Shown: positions 55,755 through 64,000, numbered from the stretch's first letter. The stretch is 64,000 nt of DNA from Corynebacterium sp. (GCA_030527885.1 JAUMZY010000001.1:124001-188000), one strand, 5' to 3'. Numbers and translations: made by a program. Notes: a model not told the origin generated them from the sequence alone.

Positions 55755-56431
55755 ACACCTATATCCTGGCGGCCGGCACCAACTGGGATCGGCTCGCCGA
55801 ACCATTCCGCGAAGCCATCGTTGACACCCTCATCATGGTGAGCATGACCCTGATCATCGGTGGCCTAGGCGGCCTGATCCTCGGCATGCTGCTCTACACC
55901 ACCCGCGCCGGCGGCATCCAAAACAAAATCATCTTCGGGATACTCAACGTCTTGGTGAACTTCGTTCGCCCCATCCCCTTCATCATTCTGCTGGTCACCC
56001 TCGGGCCCTTCACGCGCGCCCTGGTGGGCAGCCAAATTGGTCGAGACGCCGCCATCGTCGGTATGTCCGTGGCAGCCACCTTCGGGGTGGCCCGCATCGT
56101 GGAACAAAACCTCGTGAGCATCGACCCCGGCGTGATCGAAGCAGCCCGCGCCATGGGCGCCAGCCCCTGGCAAATCATCACGGGCGTGATTGTGCGTGAA
56201 GCACTCGGGCCCCTGGTCCTGGGCTACACCTTCTGCTTCATTTCCATTGTGGACATGTCGGCGATGGCCGGCTACATTGGCGGCGGTGGTTTGGGTGACT
56301 TTGCCATCACCAAGGGTTATCGCGCGTTTAACCTGGAGGTCACGTACGTCACCACGTTCATGATTATCATCATCGTGCAGATCGCCCAACTGTTGGGCAA
56401 CTGGCTCTCCCGCAAGATCATGCGCCGCTGA
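55751..56431 (+). CDS. metI: Methionine ABC transporter permease MetI
   Basis: The 226-residue permease of five to six spans has the binding-protein-dependent coupling motif EAARAMGASPWQIITGVIVREALGPL and the opening REAIVDTLIMVSMTLIIGGLGGLILG. It is coupled to metN by ATGA. It ends 3 bases from the convergent sucrase/ferredoxin-like gene. Confidence 0.9.
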   Translation: MNTYILAAGTNWDRLAEPFREAIVDTLIMVSMTLIIGGLGGLILGMLLYTTRAGGIQNKIIFGILNVLVNFVRPIPFIILLVTLGPFTRALVGSQIGRDAAIVGMSVAATFGVARIVEQNLVSIDPGVIEAARAMGASPWQIITGVIVREALGPLVLGYTFCFISIVDMSAMAGYIGGGGLGDFAITKGYRAFNLEVTYVTTFMIIIIVQIAQLLGNWLSRKIMRR

Positions 56432-56433
56432 CT

Positions 56434-57366
56434 TCAGGCTCGCCTGATGCTGCTTGGCACCCACACTTTTGTGGATTTCGGCTGGTCACCGCAACTGGGA
56501 ATCACCCCATGGGCTTCCCGCTGCTCCAGGGTGACCAGCCATTTTCGGCCATCCTGGTGGGTGACAATGGTGTGCTCCGGGTGCGTTTCCACCGCGCACA
56601 ATCCCGGGCGCGGTGTCTCCCCTGCGTCGAAAAGCTGTTCGAGCACAGCGAGCTCCGCCACTTGGCCCCGGCTATCAAAAACACCCCGCCCCCGATTCCC
56701 CGGCAGGAACAACTGGTCGGCCAGCGCATAGTTATACACATCCCGCGCGGCGTGAGTGTTCAACCGCCCATAGAAATACGCCCACGGAAACAGCATCATC
56801 GACGGCGCAAACCGGTGCCCCTTCGTGTGGCTACACTCCCAGATCGGGGCGCCGGGGAAAGCTTCCACTAGGTCCTGAGCAATGGGCCGCCCTTTGATTG
56901 CACAACACCGATCCCGTTTGGCGTGCGTGCACACCAGCAGCTGCGGCATGGGCTCCTCCCTAGCTTGCGGATTCCGATACGGCCCCGACAAATCCAACTC
57001 CAACAGCTCATCAATACTGCGAACCATCAGGTGCTCAGTCACGCCGTAATCACAAAACACCAGGTAGGCGTGGCGCTTGGGGTTTGCTTTCCGCCCGGCG
57101 CGCCTGGGTTTCCTAATGAGGTACAAGCCCGGAAGCGTTTCGAGCCTCTTGGTTTCTTCGGCATTGAAGGTACCACCGTCCAGGATGTCGTGGCTCCACG
57201 GGCCAGGGTGCTCATAGAGGATGAAGGTGGAGCCGGTGCGCGAACTACCAGACAGCGGCTCTGCTGCCACGTTGGAGCATAGGTGGCCGGCTGGCTGCAC
57301 CGCATCAAAAGGATCGTAGCCCAAGGCACCAGCGGGTGCTACTGCGGGCGGATCGACGGGGCGCAT
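56434..57366 (-). CDS. Sucrase/ferredoxin-like family protein
   Basis: The 310-residue protein of the Sucraseferredoxin-like (PF06999) family has a thioredoxin-like ferredoxin domain. It shows LLVCTHAKRDRCCAIKGRPI with the cysteine cluster and WECSHTKGHRFAPSMMLFPW with the paired His. Whether it binds an iron-sulfur cluster in this species is not shown. The start ATG 57366 gives MRPVDPPAVAPAGALGYD. A coding GTCGAAAAGC copy lies at 56626. It faces the repeat array at its upstream side. Confidence 0.8.
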   Translation of the reverse strand: MRPVDPPAVAPAGALGYDPFDAVQPAGHLCSNVAAEPLSGSSRTGSTFILYEHPGPWSHDILDGGTFNAEETKRLETLPGLYLIRKPRRAGRKANPKRHAYLVFCDYGVTEHLMVRSIDELLELDLSGPYRNPQAREEPMPQLLVCTHAKRDRCCAIKGRPIAQDLVEAFPGAPIWECSHTKGHRFAPSMMLFPWAYFYGRLNTHAARDVYNYALADQLFLPGNRGRGVFDSRGQVAELAVLEQLFDAGETPRPGLCAVETHPEHTIVTHQDGRKWLVTLEQREAHGVIPSCGDQPKSTKVWVPSSIRRA

Positions 57367-57423
57367 GCTCCCTAGTGTAAGGTGCTACACCCGCAGAAAA
57401 AACTCCCCGCCCCACGCAGCAGA

Positions 57424-58042
57424 TTTCCTAAACGTGGTTTCTTGATCCAGCCCACCCCACCACGCCGGCGTGTCACCCAGAACCCCAGTTCAGCACGGTT
57501 GCTGCTTTTCGACGCCCCACGCAGCACGTTTCCTAAACTCGCTTTCTCCATCCAGGTAGCCCCACCATCCCGGCGCGCCGCCTGAAAACCTGGTTCAGCA
57601 CCGCTGAAGCCCAGCACAAAGGAGGCCCGGCAGCGTCGCAAAGCAACAGCACGTTTCCTAAACCGGGGTTCTTGCCGCAGCCCACACACCGCACCGGCGT
57701 GTCACCGGAAACCCCAGTTCAGCACTGTTGCTGCTTTTCGACGCCTCACGCAGCATGTTTCCTAAATGTGGTTTCCTGCTCTGAGGCCTCTCCCAGCGCT
57801 CCCCTCGCACAAGTAACCAAGTTCAGCACCACTGGAGCCCAACACGGGGTTGCCTGGCGACGTCGCAAAGCAACAGCACGTTTCCTAAACGTGGTTTCTC
57901 GATCCAGCAGACCCCGCCACGCCGGTGCACAAACCAGAACCCTAGTTCAGCACCATTGCTGCCACAGCATACTTCCTAAACTGGGACTCTGCGCCGCAAC
58001 GGCCCGCCACGGCGGCGTGTCACGCAGAACCCTAGTTCAGCA
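57424..58042. repeat. Tandem array of six family B hairpin units
   Basis: Units of 71-72 bp run from TTTCCTAAAC to GTTCAGCA at 57424-57495, 57529-57600, 57654-57724, 57758-57828, 57881-57952 and about 57972-58042. The gaps between units hold either GCTTTTCGACGCC (57504, 57733) or the variant GCGTCGCAAAGCAACAGC (about 57634 and 57868) in alternation. Centres vary but keep a CCGGCGTGTCAC-like block. No gene is credible between 57367 and 58141. Confidence 0.87.
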
Positions 58043-58141
58043 CACCTGCGACAGGATGGGGGCGTCTCGGTTTGGCAACGATTAGCATGGTGGGTCGTCG
58101 TGGCGCTCAATAATCCATGTTACAGAAGTTACTATTGTGAC

Positions 58142-58795
58142 ATGAGTGAAAAGAGCCTGACCCCTATCGCCATTGTAGCCGTCATCACCACAGCGGCACT
58201 AACCCTTGCCGCCTGCTCCAACGCCCCCACGAACAACACCACCGCATCAACCAACGGCACCGAAACCAGCGAGCAAACCTCAGCCGCAGAAAGCACCTCC
58301 GCTGAAACCTCAACCCAAGCTCCAACAACCAGCAGCACAGCTAGCAGCAGTGATTCAGCCGCTAACACCGCCATGAAAACCGCTGCCGCGCAAGCCCCTG
58401 ACAAGCTTGTTCCCACTGGCATGATCGTGGGTAATCAGGATGATTATGATGAGGTTGTCATTCAGTTCTCTGGTTCCGGGACGCCCGGCTGGTTCAGCGA
58501 TTATGTGGATAATCCGACCCAGCAAGGCAGCGGTAAACCCATAGAAGTGCCTGGCGAGAATGCCATTAGCGTCCTGGTTGAGGGCGTAGTTTTGCCCTTC
58601 GAAGCTGGCGTTGAGAATCCCACCATCAACCCGATACCCAGCATCGGACCTGCCATCAGTGAAGTGCACTATGACGGTACTTTTGAAGGGAAAGCCCAGT
58701 TCGTTATTGGCCTTAAGGGCGATAAGTTGCCTTACTCCATACGCACCGAGAGCAATCCCACTCGCCTCATCATCAACGTGCAGCACAAAGACTAA
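58142..58795 (+). CDS. AMIN-like domain lipoprotein
   Basis: The 217-residue secreted lipoprotein has lipobox LTLAACSNAP at residues 19-28 and a 60-residue Thr/Ser/Ala linker. The globular domain GNQDDYDEVVIQFSGSGTPGWFSDYV to YSIRTESNPTRLIINVQ has the outline of the actinobacterial AMIN-like family, probably a cell-wall or glycan-binding beta-sandwich. No catalytic residues. The start ATG 58142 follows AT-rich DNA without a ribosome binding site, so it may be leaderless. Confidence 0.72.
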   Translation: MSEKSLTPIAIVAVITTAALTLAACSNAPTNNTTASTNGTETSEQTSAAESTSAETSTQAPTTSSTASSSDSAANTAMKTAAAQAPDKLVPTGMIVGNQDDYDEVVIQFSGSGTPGWFSDYVDNPTQQGSGKPIEVPGENAISVLVEGVVLPFEAGVENPTINPIPSIGPAISEVHYDGTFEGKAQFVIGLKGDKLPYSIRTESNPTRLIINVQHKD

Positions 58796-58868
58796 CGCCG
58801 CGCCCCAAGCTCAACAAGCCCCACAAGCCCCAAGCGCACCCCGGCCGCCTAATGCTAGCGTGATTACC

Positions 58869-59270
58869 ATGACTCCCCTTCTCGTACGGATTGGTTCTTC
58901 AGCATTATTTGGCCTGGCAGTGGCCATCTTATCCACCGATCTGCCTAAAAACATTCGGGCGCTGGCCATGGTGATATGCATTGGCGCTGGCACCATGTTG
59001 ATTTTCCGCCATCCGTACCGCAAGGAGATCCAGAGGTTTTTCGCTGACCGTAATCTCAGCTACAAGCCCAGGATGGCGCAGCTGGTGCCATTGATCATGG
59101 TGTGGTTTGCGCTGCTACTGGCACCAGCTTTTGCGCCGGCACCTATGTGGGGCAGCATCTTGGGGGGCTTAGTGATTTTCGGATGGATGTGGGTGATGTT
59201 TCCCATCATTGATGGCACCCGGATAGTCGAACAGTTGAAGCAAAACCAGCCAGACCATCAGGGCACCTGA
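58869..59270 (+). CDS. Small three- to four-span membrane protein
   Basis: The 133-residue protein begins MTPLLVRIGSSALFGLAVAI. It has hydrophobic spans at about residues 5-22, 30-46, 76-93 and 98-116, and a basic loop HPYRKEIQRFFADRNLSYKP. No family recognised. The longer open frame to 58611 overlaps the lipoprotein gene out of phase and is rejected. GTG 58860 is an alternative start. It is convergent with the TIGR03943-type gene. Confidence 0.6.
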   Translation: MTPLLVRIGSSALFGLAVAILSTDLPKNIRALAMVICIGAGTMLIFRHPYRKEIQRFFADRNLSYKPRMAQLVPLIMVWFALLLAPAFAPAPMWGSILGGLVIFGWMWVMFPIIDGTRIVEQLKQNQPDHQGT

Positions 59271-59276
59271 AGAGAT

Positions 59277-59945
59277 TCAGAGCTTGCCGTAACCCGGATC
59301 CGCAATAGGCTCAGCTGATTGCACGATCACTTCCGGAATCCACTCGCGTTCTTCCGTCCCGCTGCCAGGCAGCAGGGTAACAACCACATGCACCCACGCC
59401 CCTTCCGGAATCTCCGCCAAGGTCTGCCGAGGATCCATCAGCTCCACTTCATACGTCCGCGCATCAGCGGCGCAGCAGATGATCACCACTCGGGACAGCA
59501 GCAACCGCGAGCCATCACGCCCCACCTGCCCTTTTAGCTGGGCTTTTTGGCCGCGCAGTTGGTCATCCGCCGGCGCCATCAGCCGCCCTACTACTTCGGG
59601 GATCCCCAGTTCAGGCGTCGAACCTGCTGCCAGCGGCGGCAGGCCCTGCGAGGCCGCCATCACCCGGTTGGCGGATTCCACCTGCCGGGGTTGTAGTGCG
59701 GCAGGGCTCAGCAGCACCAGCACCACCGTCAAAAACCCTAAAATCCATGGTGACCAGCGCCGTTCCGCGCATTCGCAATGCGTGTGTGCCAGCAAACCAA
59801 CCACAACGAGGCCAATCCCTGACAGAAAAACCACCACCGGCGGCTGCGCCACCCATGCCTTATAGGCCCCGGTTATTGCGGCCCCGGCCAGCGCGCACCC
59901 AATCAGCCCGCACAACGCACCAACGTTTTTCATAGCCATCCCCAC
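59277..59945 (-). CDS. TIGR03943 family membrane protein (YcgQ-like)
   Basis: The 222-residue protein has two to three N-terminal spans and a soluble C-terminal part (LKGQVGRDGSRLLLSRVVIICCAADARTYEVEL) typical of TIGR03943/DUF1980 proteins, including a CC pair. Its start overlaps the permease gene by 16 bases. Such proteins always pair with a DUF318/ArsP permease (YcgR in Bacillus) and are thought to work in metal handling; the ion is unknown. Confidence 0.78.
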   Translation of the reverse strand: MGMAMKNVGALCGLIGCALAGAAITGAYKAWVAQPPVVVFLSGIGLVVVGLLAHTHCECAERRWSPWILGFLTVVLVLLSPAALQPRQVESANRVMAASQGLPPLAAGSTPELGIPEVVGRLMAPADDQLRGQKAQLKGQVGRDGSRLLLSRVVIICCAADARTYEVELMDPRQTLAEIPEGAWVHVVVTLLPGSGTEEREWIPEVIVQSAEPIADPGYGKL

Positions 59946-60892
59946 AATCCAGCGACCACCAGCGTGGCCGCGAATGCCATCGTGAATCCGCTCACCGCAA
60001 TGAATCGGGTGGGCTTATCGCCCAGAATTCCTTCCATCATGGCTCCTAGTTTGAAGTCGAAGATGGGACCGATCACCATGAAGCCCAGCATGCCGGCTGG
60101 ATGTACTCCCACCAGTGAGTTCGCCACGAATGCGTCGCCGAAGGAGCACAGTGATGCCACGATAGCCAGCGTCATCATAATCACCACTGCGAACACTACT
60201 TTGTCGCTGAGTGATGCAAGCAGTTGCAGCGGAATCAACAGGTTGATCGTGGCAGCCAGCGCCCCTCCCACGCACAGGAATGTCAGTGAGTCAAGCACGT
60301 CATGGCTCATCACGTCCCACCAGCTTTTGCTTGTCGACGCCCCCACGTCCGCTTCTTCCGCAGCACACAGCCCGGCGAACGCCCGATCACCCCACCACAA
60401 CACACTGAATCCCACCCCCAGCACAGCCAGCAGTCCTGCTGCCAGCCGGGCTAGGCTCATTTCCCACCCACCAAAAGCAGTGATGGTGGCGTATATCACC
60501 AGAGGGTTGGCGGAGGGGGCAGCCAACATCATAGTGGTTGCTGCCGCTGGTGAAACTCCGGATAGGATCATGCGCTTGGCTAGTGGCACGGAGGAACATT
60601 CGCACGTCGGCAAGCACAAGCCGACTAGCGCCGCTACCAGCACCGCACGCATACCATGACCTGGTAGTATTCGGGCCCACCGCGCCGGCGTCATCCATTT
60701 CGCAACAGCTGCTGACACCATGGCCCCGACCAGGATGAAGGGCACTGCCTGCACCACCAACGCCAGGAAGGAGGTCAGGGCCACGTGCACCCGTGGAAAC
60801 CTGCCAAGCAACTGCTGCGCTACGGGATGGAAAAAACTTGCAACCACTACTACCGCCACCACGGGCAATAGGAATCCCCCCACTCGTCGCAT
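59930..60892 (-). CDS. ArsP/DUF318-family permease (YcgR-like)
   Basis: The 320-residue permease has about eight spans. The conserved motif GLCLPTCECSSVPLAKRMILSG followed by APSANPLVIYATITAFGG marks the DUF318/ArsP_1 family, with cysteines that likely bind a metal or metalloid. It is coupled to the TIGR03943 gene, and begins 6 bases after the response-regulator gene ends, in the same direction. It may therefore be part of the same transcript as the two-component system, which would tie it to envelope stress. Confidence 0.8.
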   Translation of the reverse strand: MRRVGGFLLPVVAVVVVASFFHPVAQQLLGRFPRVHVALTSFLALVVQAVPFILVGAMVSAAVAKWMTPARWARILPGHGMRAVLVAALVGLCLPTCECSSVPLAKRMILSGVSPAAATTMMLAAPSANPLVIYATITAFGGWEMSLARLAAGLLAVLGVGFSVLWWGDRAFAGLCAAEEADVGASTSKSWWDVMSHDVLDSLTFLCVGGALAATINLLIPLQLLASLSDKVVFAVVIMMTLAIVASLCSFGDAFVANSLVGVHPAGMLGFMVIGPIFDFKLGAMMEGILGDKPTRFIAVSGFTMAFAATLVVAGLWGWL

Positions 60893-60898
60893 TGTGGG

Positions 60899-61600
60899 CT
60901 AGTCCAGGTCGCGGGAGTGGGCCCACCGCGTCAAAGCATGCCGATTAGATTGTTGGGTTTTACGCAGAATGTTGGAGGCGTGGGTCTCCACGGTTTTAAT
61001 GGAAATAAAGAGCTGAGAAGCAATTTCCCTGTAGGTGTAACCACGCGCCAAGAGCCGCAACACTTCTAATTCCCTGCGGGTCAATGCATCCACTATGGGG
61101 TCGTCAACTGGTGGTTGTCCCTGCTCAACGGCTTTATCACGTTCGGGGGCATCAACCACACCCACCCCGGCGTGAGCGTCTGGTCGGGCGAATGCGTCAA
61201 GCACGAACCCAGCTAGTCTAGGGCTAAACACTGCGTCGCCTTCATGCACGCGAGCGATAGCGTCGACGAGTTCCGGCCCGGAGATGGATTTCGTCACATA
61301 CCCGCGAGCACCTGCCCTAATAACGGCAATGACGTCTTCGGCGGCATCGGATACAGACAGCGCTAGGAATTTGGGATCCAAGTCAACTCCAGTTAGTCCA
61401 TTGATGACGGCTACACCACCGCCGTCGGGCATGTGGACATCTAGTAGTACCACGTCGGGAGTAGTGTTTTTGATGTTGGTAATAGCGTCTGTGACGGTGC
61501 CAGCCTCGCCGACAATGTCCACCGCCCCTCCTATTTCGGCTTTGACACCAGCGCGGAATACGGAATGATCATCAACGAGGAATACCTTCATATCTTTCAT
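60899..61600 (-). CDS. esrR: LuxR/NarL-type response regulator, EsrR-like
   Basis: The 233-residue regulator has a receiver domain with phospho-acceptor Asp in DVVLLDVHMPDGGG, and a C-terminal LuxR helix-turn-helix LTRRELEVLRLLARGYTYRE, IASQLFISIKTVETHASNIL. It lies 2 bases after the sensor kinase gene. Together with the divergent PspC protein it matches the EsrISR (CgtSR7) envelope-stress system of C. glutamicum in gene order and domains; the name is by that analogy. ATG 61591 is an alternative start. Confidence 0.82.
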   Translation of the reverse strand: MKDMKVFLVDDHSVFRAGVKAEIGGAVDIVGEAGTVTDAITNIKNTTPDVVLLDVHMPDGGGVAVINGLTGVDLDPKFLALSVSDAAEDVIAVIRAGARGYVTKSISGPELVDAIARVHEGDAVFSPRLAGFVLDAFARPDAHAGVGVVDAPERDKAVEQGQPPVDDPIVDALTRRELEVLRLLARGYTYREIASQLFISIKTVETHASNILRKTQQSNRHALTRWAHSRDLD

Positions 61601-61602
61601 TT

Positions 61603-62757
61603 TTACTGTGCTGGAAGACGAATCTCTACCTCAGTGCCATGTTGCTCAGAGTTTGCTGTTATGAGAGTGGAGTTGATTTGCACTTCCCCACCAGCGCGTT
61701 CTACGCGGCCAAAGATGGAATCTCGCACGCCATGGCGGTCATCAGGGATATCGTCTAATTCGAAGCCGGGGCCACGGTCACGGACGTAAATTGTCAGGCC
61801 TTCAAAGGTTTCGGCATAGACATCGATGTTGCTTTCGCCGGCATATTTTGCCGCGTTGACCATGGCTTCCCGGGCAGCCAGGATACAGGCTTGATGAGAA
61901 TCATCAAGCAGTAGGTCCTCTCCCACCACAACGGGGGTGATGCGGACGCCGAAAGTGTCTTCGACTTCACCGGATGCGCGTTGTAGCGCGGCCAATACGG
62001 TGGCGTCTGTGACAGGTTCGAAGAGCCATTGGCGTAATTCGCGTTCTTGACCGCGGGCGAGCCGCACAACTTCGTCAGGGTTCTCGGCTCGTTTTTGGAT
62101 AAGCGCCAGGGTTTGTAATACGGAATCGTGCAAGCGGGAAGCCATTTCGGCGCGTTCATCGGCAAGGAGTTTTTCTTCTCGTTGAGTACTGATTTTTTCC
62201 CAAAGTCGCAGGCCAAAGGGAACGACGAGGGCTGCGATACCAATAATGGTCAGCAGCACGCTGCCTACAGCGGCTCTGAAAGAGTCGTTTTCTTCACCCC
62301 AATAGAAGACTGCAAGCAATAACCCACCCAGCACCAGGAGCACTCCAGTGACGATAGCGATAGAGGCGCCTTTAGATTCAAAGCGGTCGTAAGCAAACCA
62401 GGTGACGGCGGAGCCCACTGCGATGATTCCTAAGGGGATGGTGGCCCATAGGCTAAGCGAAGAAACACCAACGGTACTGATCCAGGTACTGAATAATCCG
62501 AGTAGGACCAGGCCAAAGGTGTTTATTCGGTTAAGTTTGTTGTTGATTTGTTGGCCCTGGTCAATAGCTTTAGAGAGGATCCAGATGGCAATGTATAGTC
62601 CCGCACCAAGGCCGTTGAGGAGGGTGAGCACAACGAGAGTGATGCGCACCCAAGCGACGTTAACCCTAAGATGAGCGGCTAGGCCGTTGGCTACACCAGC
62701 TACCATTGCGCCGTCGCTGCGGCGGAAATATTTGGGGTATGCAGGGGCTAGTGTCAT
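61603..62757 (-). CDS. esrS: Sensor histidine kinase with PspC domain, EsrS-like
   Basis: The kinase of about 384 residues has an N-terminal PspC domain (YFRRSDGAMVAGVANGLAAHL), several spans, and a HisKA_3 box with the phospho-His in MASRLHDSVLQTLALIQ. The ATPase domain (ACILAAREAMVNAAKYAGES, YVRDRGPGFELDDIPDDRHG) follows. It would sense membrane or cell-wall damage. I take ATG 62757 (MTLAPAYPKYF), which leaves the ATCAGGG cluster upstream; ATG 62772 and 62793 are also in frame. It forms an operon with the regulator. Confidence 0.82.
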   Translation of the reverse strand: MTLAPAYPKYFRRSDGAMVAGVANGLAAHLRVNVAWVRITLVVLTLLNGLGAGLYIAIWILSKAIDQGQQINNKLNRINTFGLVLLGLFSTWISTVGVSSLSLWATIPLGIIAVGSAVTWFAYDRFESKGASIAIVTGVLLVLGGLLLAVFYWGEENDSFRAAVGSVLLTIIGIAALVVPFGLRLWEKISTQREEKLLADERAEMASRLHDSVLQTLALIQKRAENPDEVVRLARGQERELRQWLFEPVTDATVLAALQRASGEVEDTFGVRITPVVVGEDLLLDDSHQACILAAREAMVNAAKYAGESNIDVYAETFEGLTIYVRDRGPGFELDDIPDDRHGVRDSIFGRVERAGGEVQINSTLITANSEQHGTEVEIRLPAQ

Positions 62758-62770
62758 GTTTCTAGTTTCC

Positions 62771-62847
62771 ATCAGGCTGGGGGTGTATAGCATCAGGGTA
62801 GACCCGGATTTTTGGGCATCAGGGCAGAAATCAGGGCTTCCCCTGAT
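62771..62847. promoter_or_regulatory. Cluster of ATCAGGG boxes between esrS and esrI
   Basis: ATCAGGG occurs at 62792-62798, 62818-62824 and 62830-62836, with a one-off copy at 62771, and in reverse at 62841-62847. The last two form the perfect palindrome ATCAGGG-CTTC-CCCTGAT. Set between divergent genes of a three-component system, this is a strong candidate operator of the LuxR-type regulator, serving both directions. Confidence 0.65.
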
Positions 62848-62881
62848 GTTTTCGTGAGTGTCACTGATAAGAATATAAAAT

Positions 62882-63961
62882 ATGGACACCACAAATCGCC
62901 CTGACTCTCAACCTACTCCCACCATGTCCAATTACTGGAAACAGATGTGGGATACGCGACCGCGGCGGTTTCCACGACGGCAGAATGGCTCCAATTGGGT
63001 TGCCGGTGTGTGCGAAGGCATTGCGGTGCGATATCAGATTGACCCCATGTTGGTGCGATTGGCGTTTGTGTTTACTGGACTTACTGGTTCTGGCATTGTG
63101 CTGTATTTGCTGTTGTGCGTGCTATTGCCACGATATTCGGTAGATCGGGCGCCTATTGAGACGCTATTTATTTCGCGTGGCAGTAGGTATGCGCGGGATC
63201 GGCGGCTTGGTTGGATACTGATCATCCTGTTGCTGGTGTTTAATGCGGCATTGTTGTCGTTGATTACGCCGCAAAATATTGCCACGTTTGGCATTGCGGT
63301 GTTGGCGTGGTGGGCATTGCATAAGCGCTTGCCGAACCCGCCGGCGGGTTTGATGGCTCCACAATCAGAGCAGGAGCAGTTTTCAGACCCGGTTAATTTG
63401 GCTGGTTATATGCCTGCCGCTGGTTTTGCTGCTCCGTTTAGCCACCCTAGCGTCCCGGAATGGGATCCGCTCACTACTCAACTTTATGGTGATAACACTA
63501 TGACTTATTATGATCCCGCATTATGGACCGCATCAACAACCCCGGCTGTGTCGGTAAAGAAGCGCCGAATCTGGCCCCGAGTTTTGGTGGGGCTGGCGCT
63601 AATGGTGGCGCTTCCGCTACTGCTTGTCCAGAGCTTCATTAAGTTTTCCGACGGCAATACGAACAACATCACAGTGACGTCGGAACAGCAGCTCAGTGAT
63701 GGCCAGATTGGACAGCTTGGCGGCACAGTGGTTGATTTCCGCCAACTACCAGAGGCAAAGAGCGATCATACGTACAAAATCCGCGAAAACCTGGGGGATA
63801 TCAAGGTATTCCTCAATGACAAGGTACGCTACAGGATCGTAGCGGACGATAACCTTGGCACACTTAATATTCCCGAAGGCATTGTCAACCCTGATGTAAA
63901 AGGCGGGTTGATTACCATCCTAATCACGGATAATTGTGGTTCCGTCACAGTGCAACCCTAG
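62882..63961 (+). CDS. esrI: PspC-domain membrane protein, EsrI-like inhibitor
   Basis: The 359-residue protein has an N-terminal PspC domain (FPRRQNGSNWVAGVCEGIAV, RYQIDPMLVRLAFVFTGLTG), four or so spans, and a C-terminal extracytoplasmic beta-rich domain of LiaF/DUF2154 character (IKVFLNDKVRYRIVADDNLG, TLNIPEGIVNPDVKGG). In C. glutamicum the divergent EsrI holds EsrSR inactive until the envelope is stressed. An AT-rich -10-like TAAGAATATAAAAT lies immediately before the ATG, so the mRNA may be leaderless. The TAG stop overlaps a GCTTTTCGAC motif. Confidence 0.8.
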   Translation: MDTTNRPDSQPTPTMSNYWKQMWDTRPRRFPRRQNGSNWVAGVCEGIAVRYQIDPMLVRLAFVFTGLTGSGIVLYLLLCVLLPRYSVDRAPIETLFISRGSRYARDRRLGWILIILLLVFNAALLSLITPQNIATFGIAVLAWWALHKRLPNPPAGLMAPQSEQEQFSDPVNLAGYMPAAGFAAPFSHPSVPEWDPLTTQLYGDNTMTYYDPALWTASTTPAVSVKKRRIWPRVLVGLALMVALPLLLVQSFIKFSDGNTNNITVTSEQQLSDGQIGQLGGTVVDFRQLPEAKSDHTYKIRENLGDIKVFLNDKVRYRIVADDNLGTLNIPEGIVNPDVKGGLITILITDNCGSVTVQP

Positions 63962-63973
63962 CTTTTCGACGAG

Positions 63974-64000
63974 CTAATCTAACTGTCCGCGGATTTCCTC
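63974..64000 (-). CDS. C-terminal end of a gene entering from the right (partial)
   Basis: Read on the minus strand, the window edge begins with codons for EEIRGQLD followed by TAG at 63974-63976. Two of the three frames are open here, so the call is weak. It is favoured because the GCTTTTCGAC motif would then lie exactly between two convergent stops, as elsewhere in the window. Confidence 0.3.
   Translation of the reverse strand, partial: EEIRGQLD

Noticed and set aside
57424..58042. Family B units as integron attC sites
   Set aside because: Unit length would fit, but the ends (TTTCCTAAAC, GTTCAGCA) do not give the RYYYAAC/GTTRRRY core, the gaps hold no cassettes, and no integrase gene is present.

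Overview
The window comes from a Corynebacterium or very close relative. The evidence is moderately high GC, actinobacterial family signatures, and a conserved core that, from memory, runs colinear (in reverse) with the C. glutamicum block esrISR - metQNI - folD - metX/metY - icd - trpS - upp - pmmB - amidohydrolase - lpdA. It also holds a complete htaA-hmuTUV-htaB heme-uptake operon of the C. diphtheriae/C. glutamicum type with a DtxR-like operator. The species cannot be named from sequence alone.

Layout. 1-10.4 kb: core metabolism (LpdA-type flavoprotein, M20 amidohydrolase, PmmB, Upp), a possible small secretion-associated protein paired with an NlpC/P60 hydrolase, an ECF sigma factor coupled to Ogt, and an orphan VbhA-like antitoxin. 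10.4-17.2 kb: a decayed AlkB gene plus a second AlkB remnant, an AT-rich gap, an ABC exporter, a nonsense-interrupted MFS gene and its convergent XRE regulator. 17.3-31.3 kb: ADA-like protein, DacB-type carboxypeptidase, YihY/BrkB, TrpS, Xth, Icd, a broken NADAR gene, tandem secreted TAP-like hydrolases (the second one dead) and MetY. 31.3-37.2 kb: an accessory island with dispersed hairpin repeats, a nucleoside hydrolase/transporter pair, two proteins built of left-handed beta-helix hexapeptide repeats, and a duplicated 3' relic of the nucleoside hydrolase gene. 37.2-46.9 kb: DctA-type symporter and the heme locus. 47-57.4 kb: MetX, FolD, TrmL, a methyltransferase, bacterial PH-domain proteins, MetQNI and a sucrase/ferredoxin-like protein. 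57.4-64 kb: a hairpin-repeat array, an AMIN-like lipoprotein, an ArsP-type permease pair and an EsrISR-like envelope-stress system.

Three themes stand out. First, a ten-base motif, GTCGAAAAGC and close variants, occurs some 40-odd times on both strands. It is often just after stop codons, and once as a perfect inverted pair forming a terminator; its density and placement resemble DNA-uptake sequences. Second, two hairpin repeat families of fixed length (63 bp and about 69-72 bp) form arrays in four intergenic regions, usually joined by that motif. Third, at least four genes carry a single in-frame stop that is most simply explained by a C-to-T change, alongside duplicated gene relics, which indicates active gene decay. 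A shared palindromic box lies upstream of the nucleoside transporter and of both hexapeptide-repeat genes, so these unlike genes may be co-regulated.

Methionine genes (metX, metY, metQNI) are spread through the window. metX and metQ carry McbR-like operators. metX and metY, neighbours in C. glutamicum, are here separated by about 16 kb containing the repeat island and the heme locus. All reading was by eye; no alignment or database search was run.
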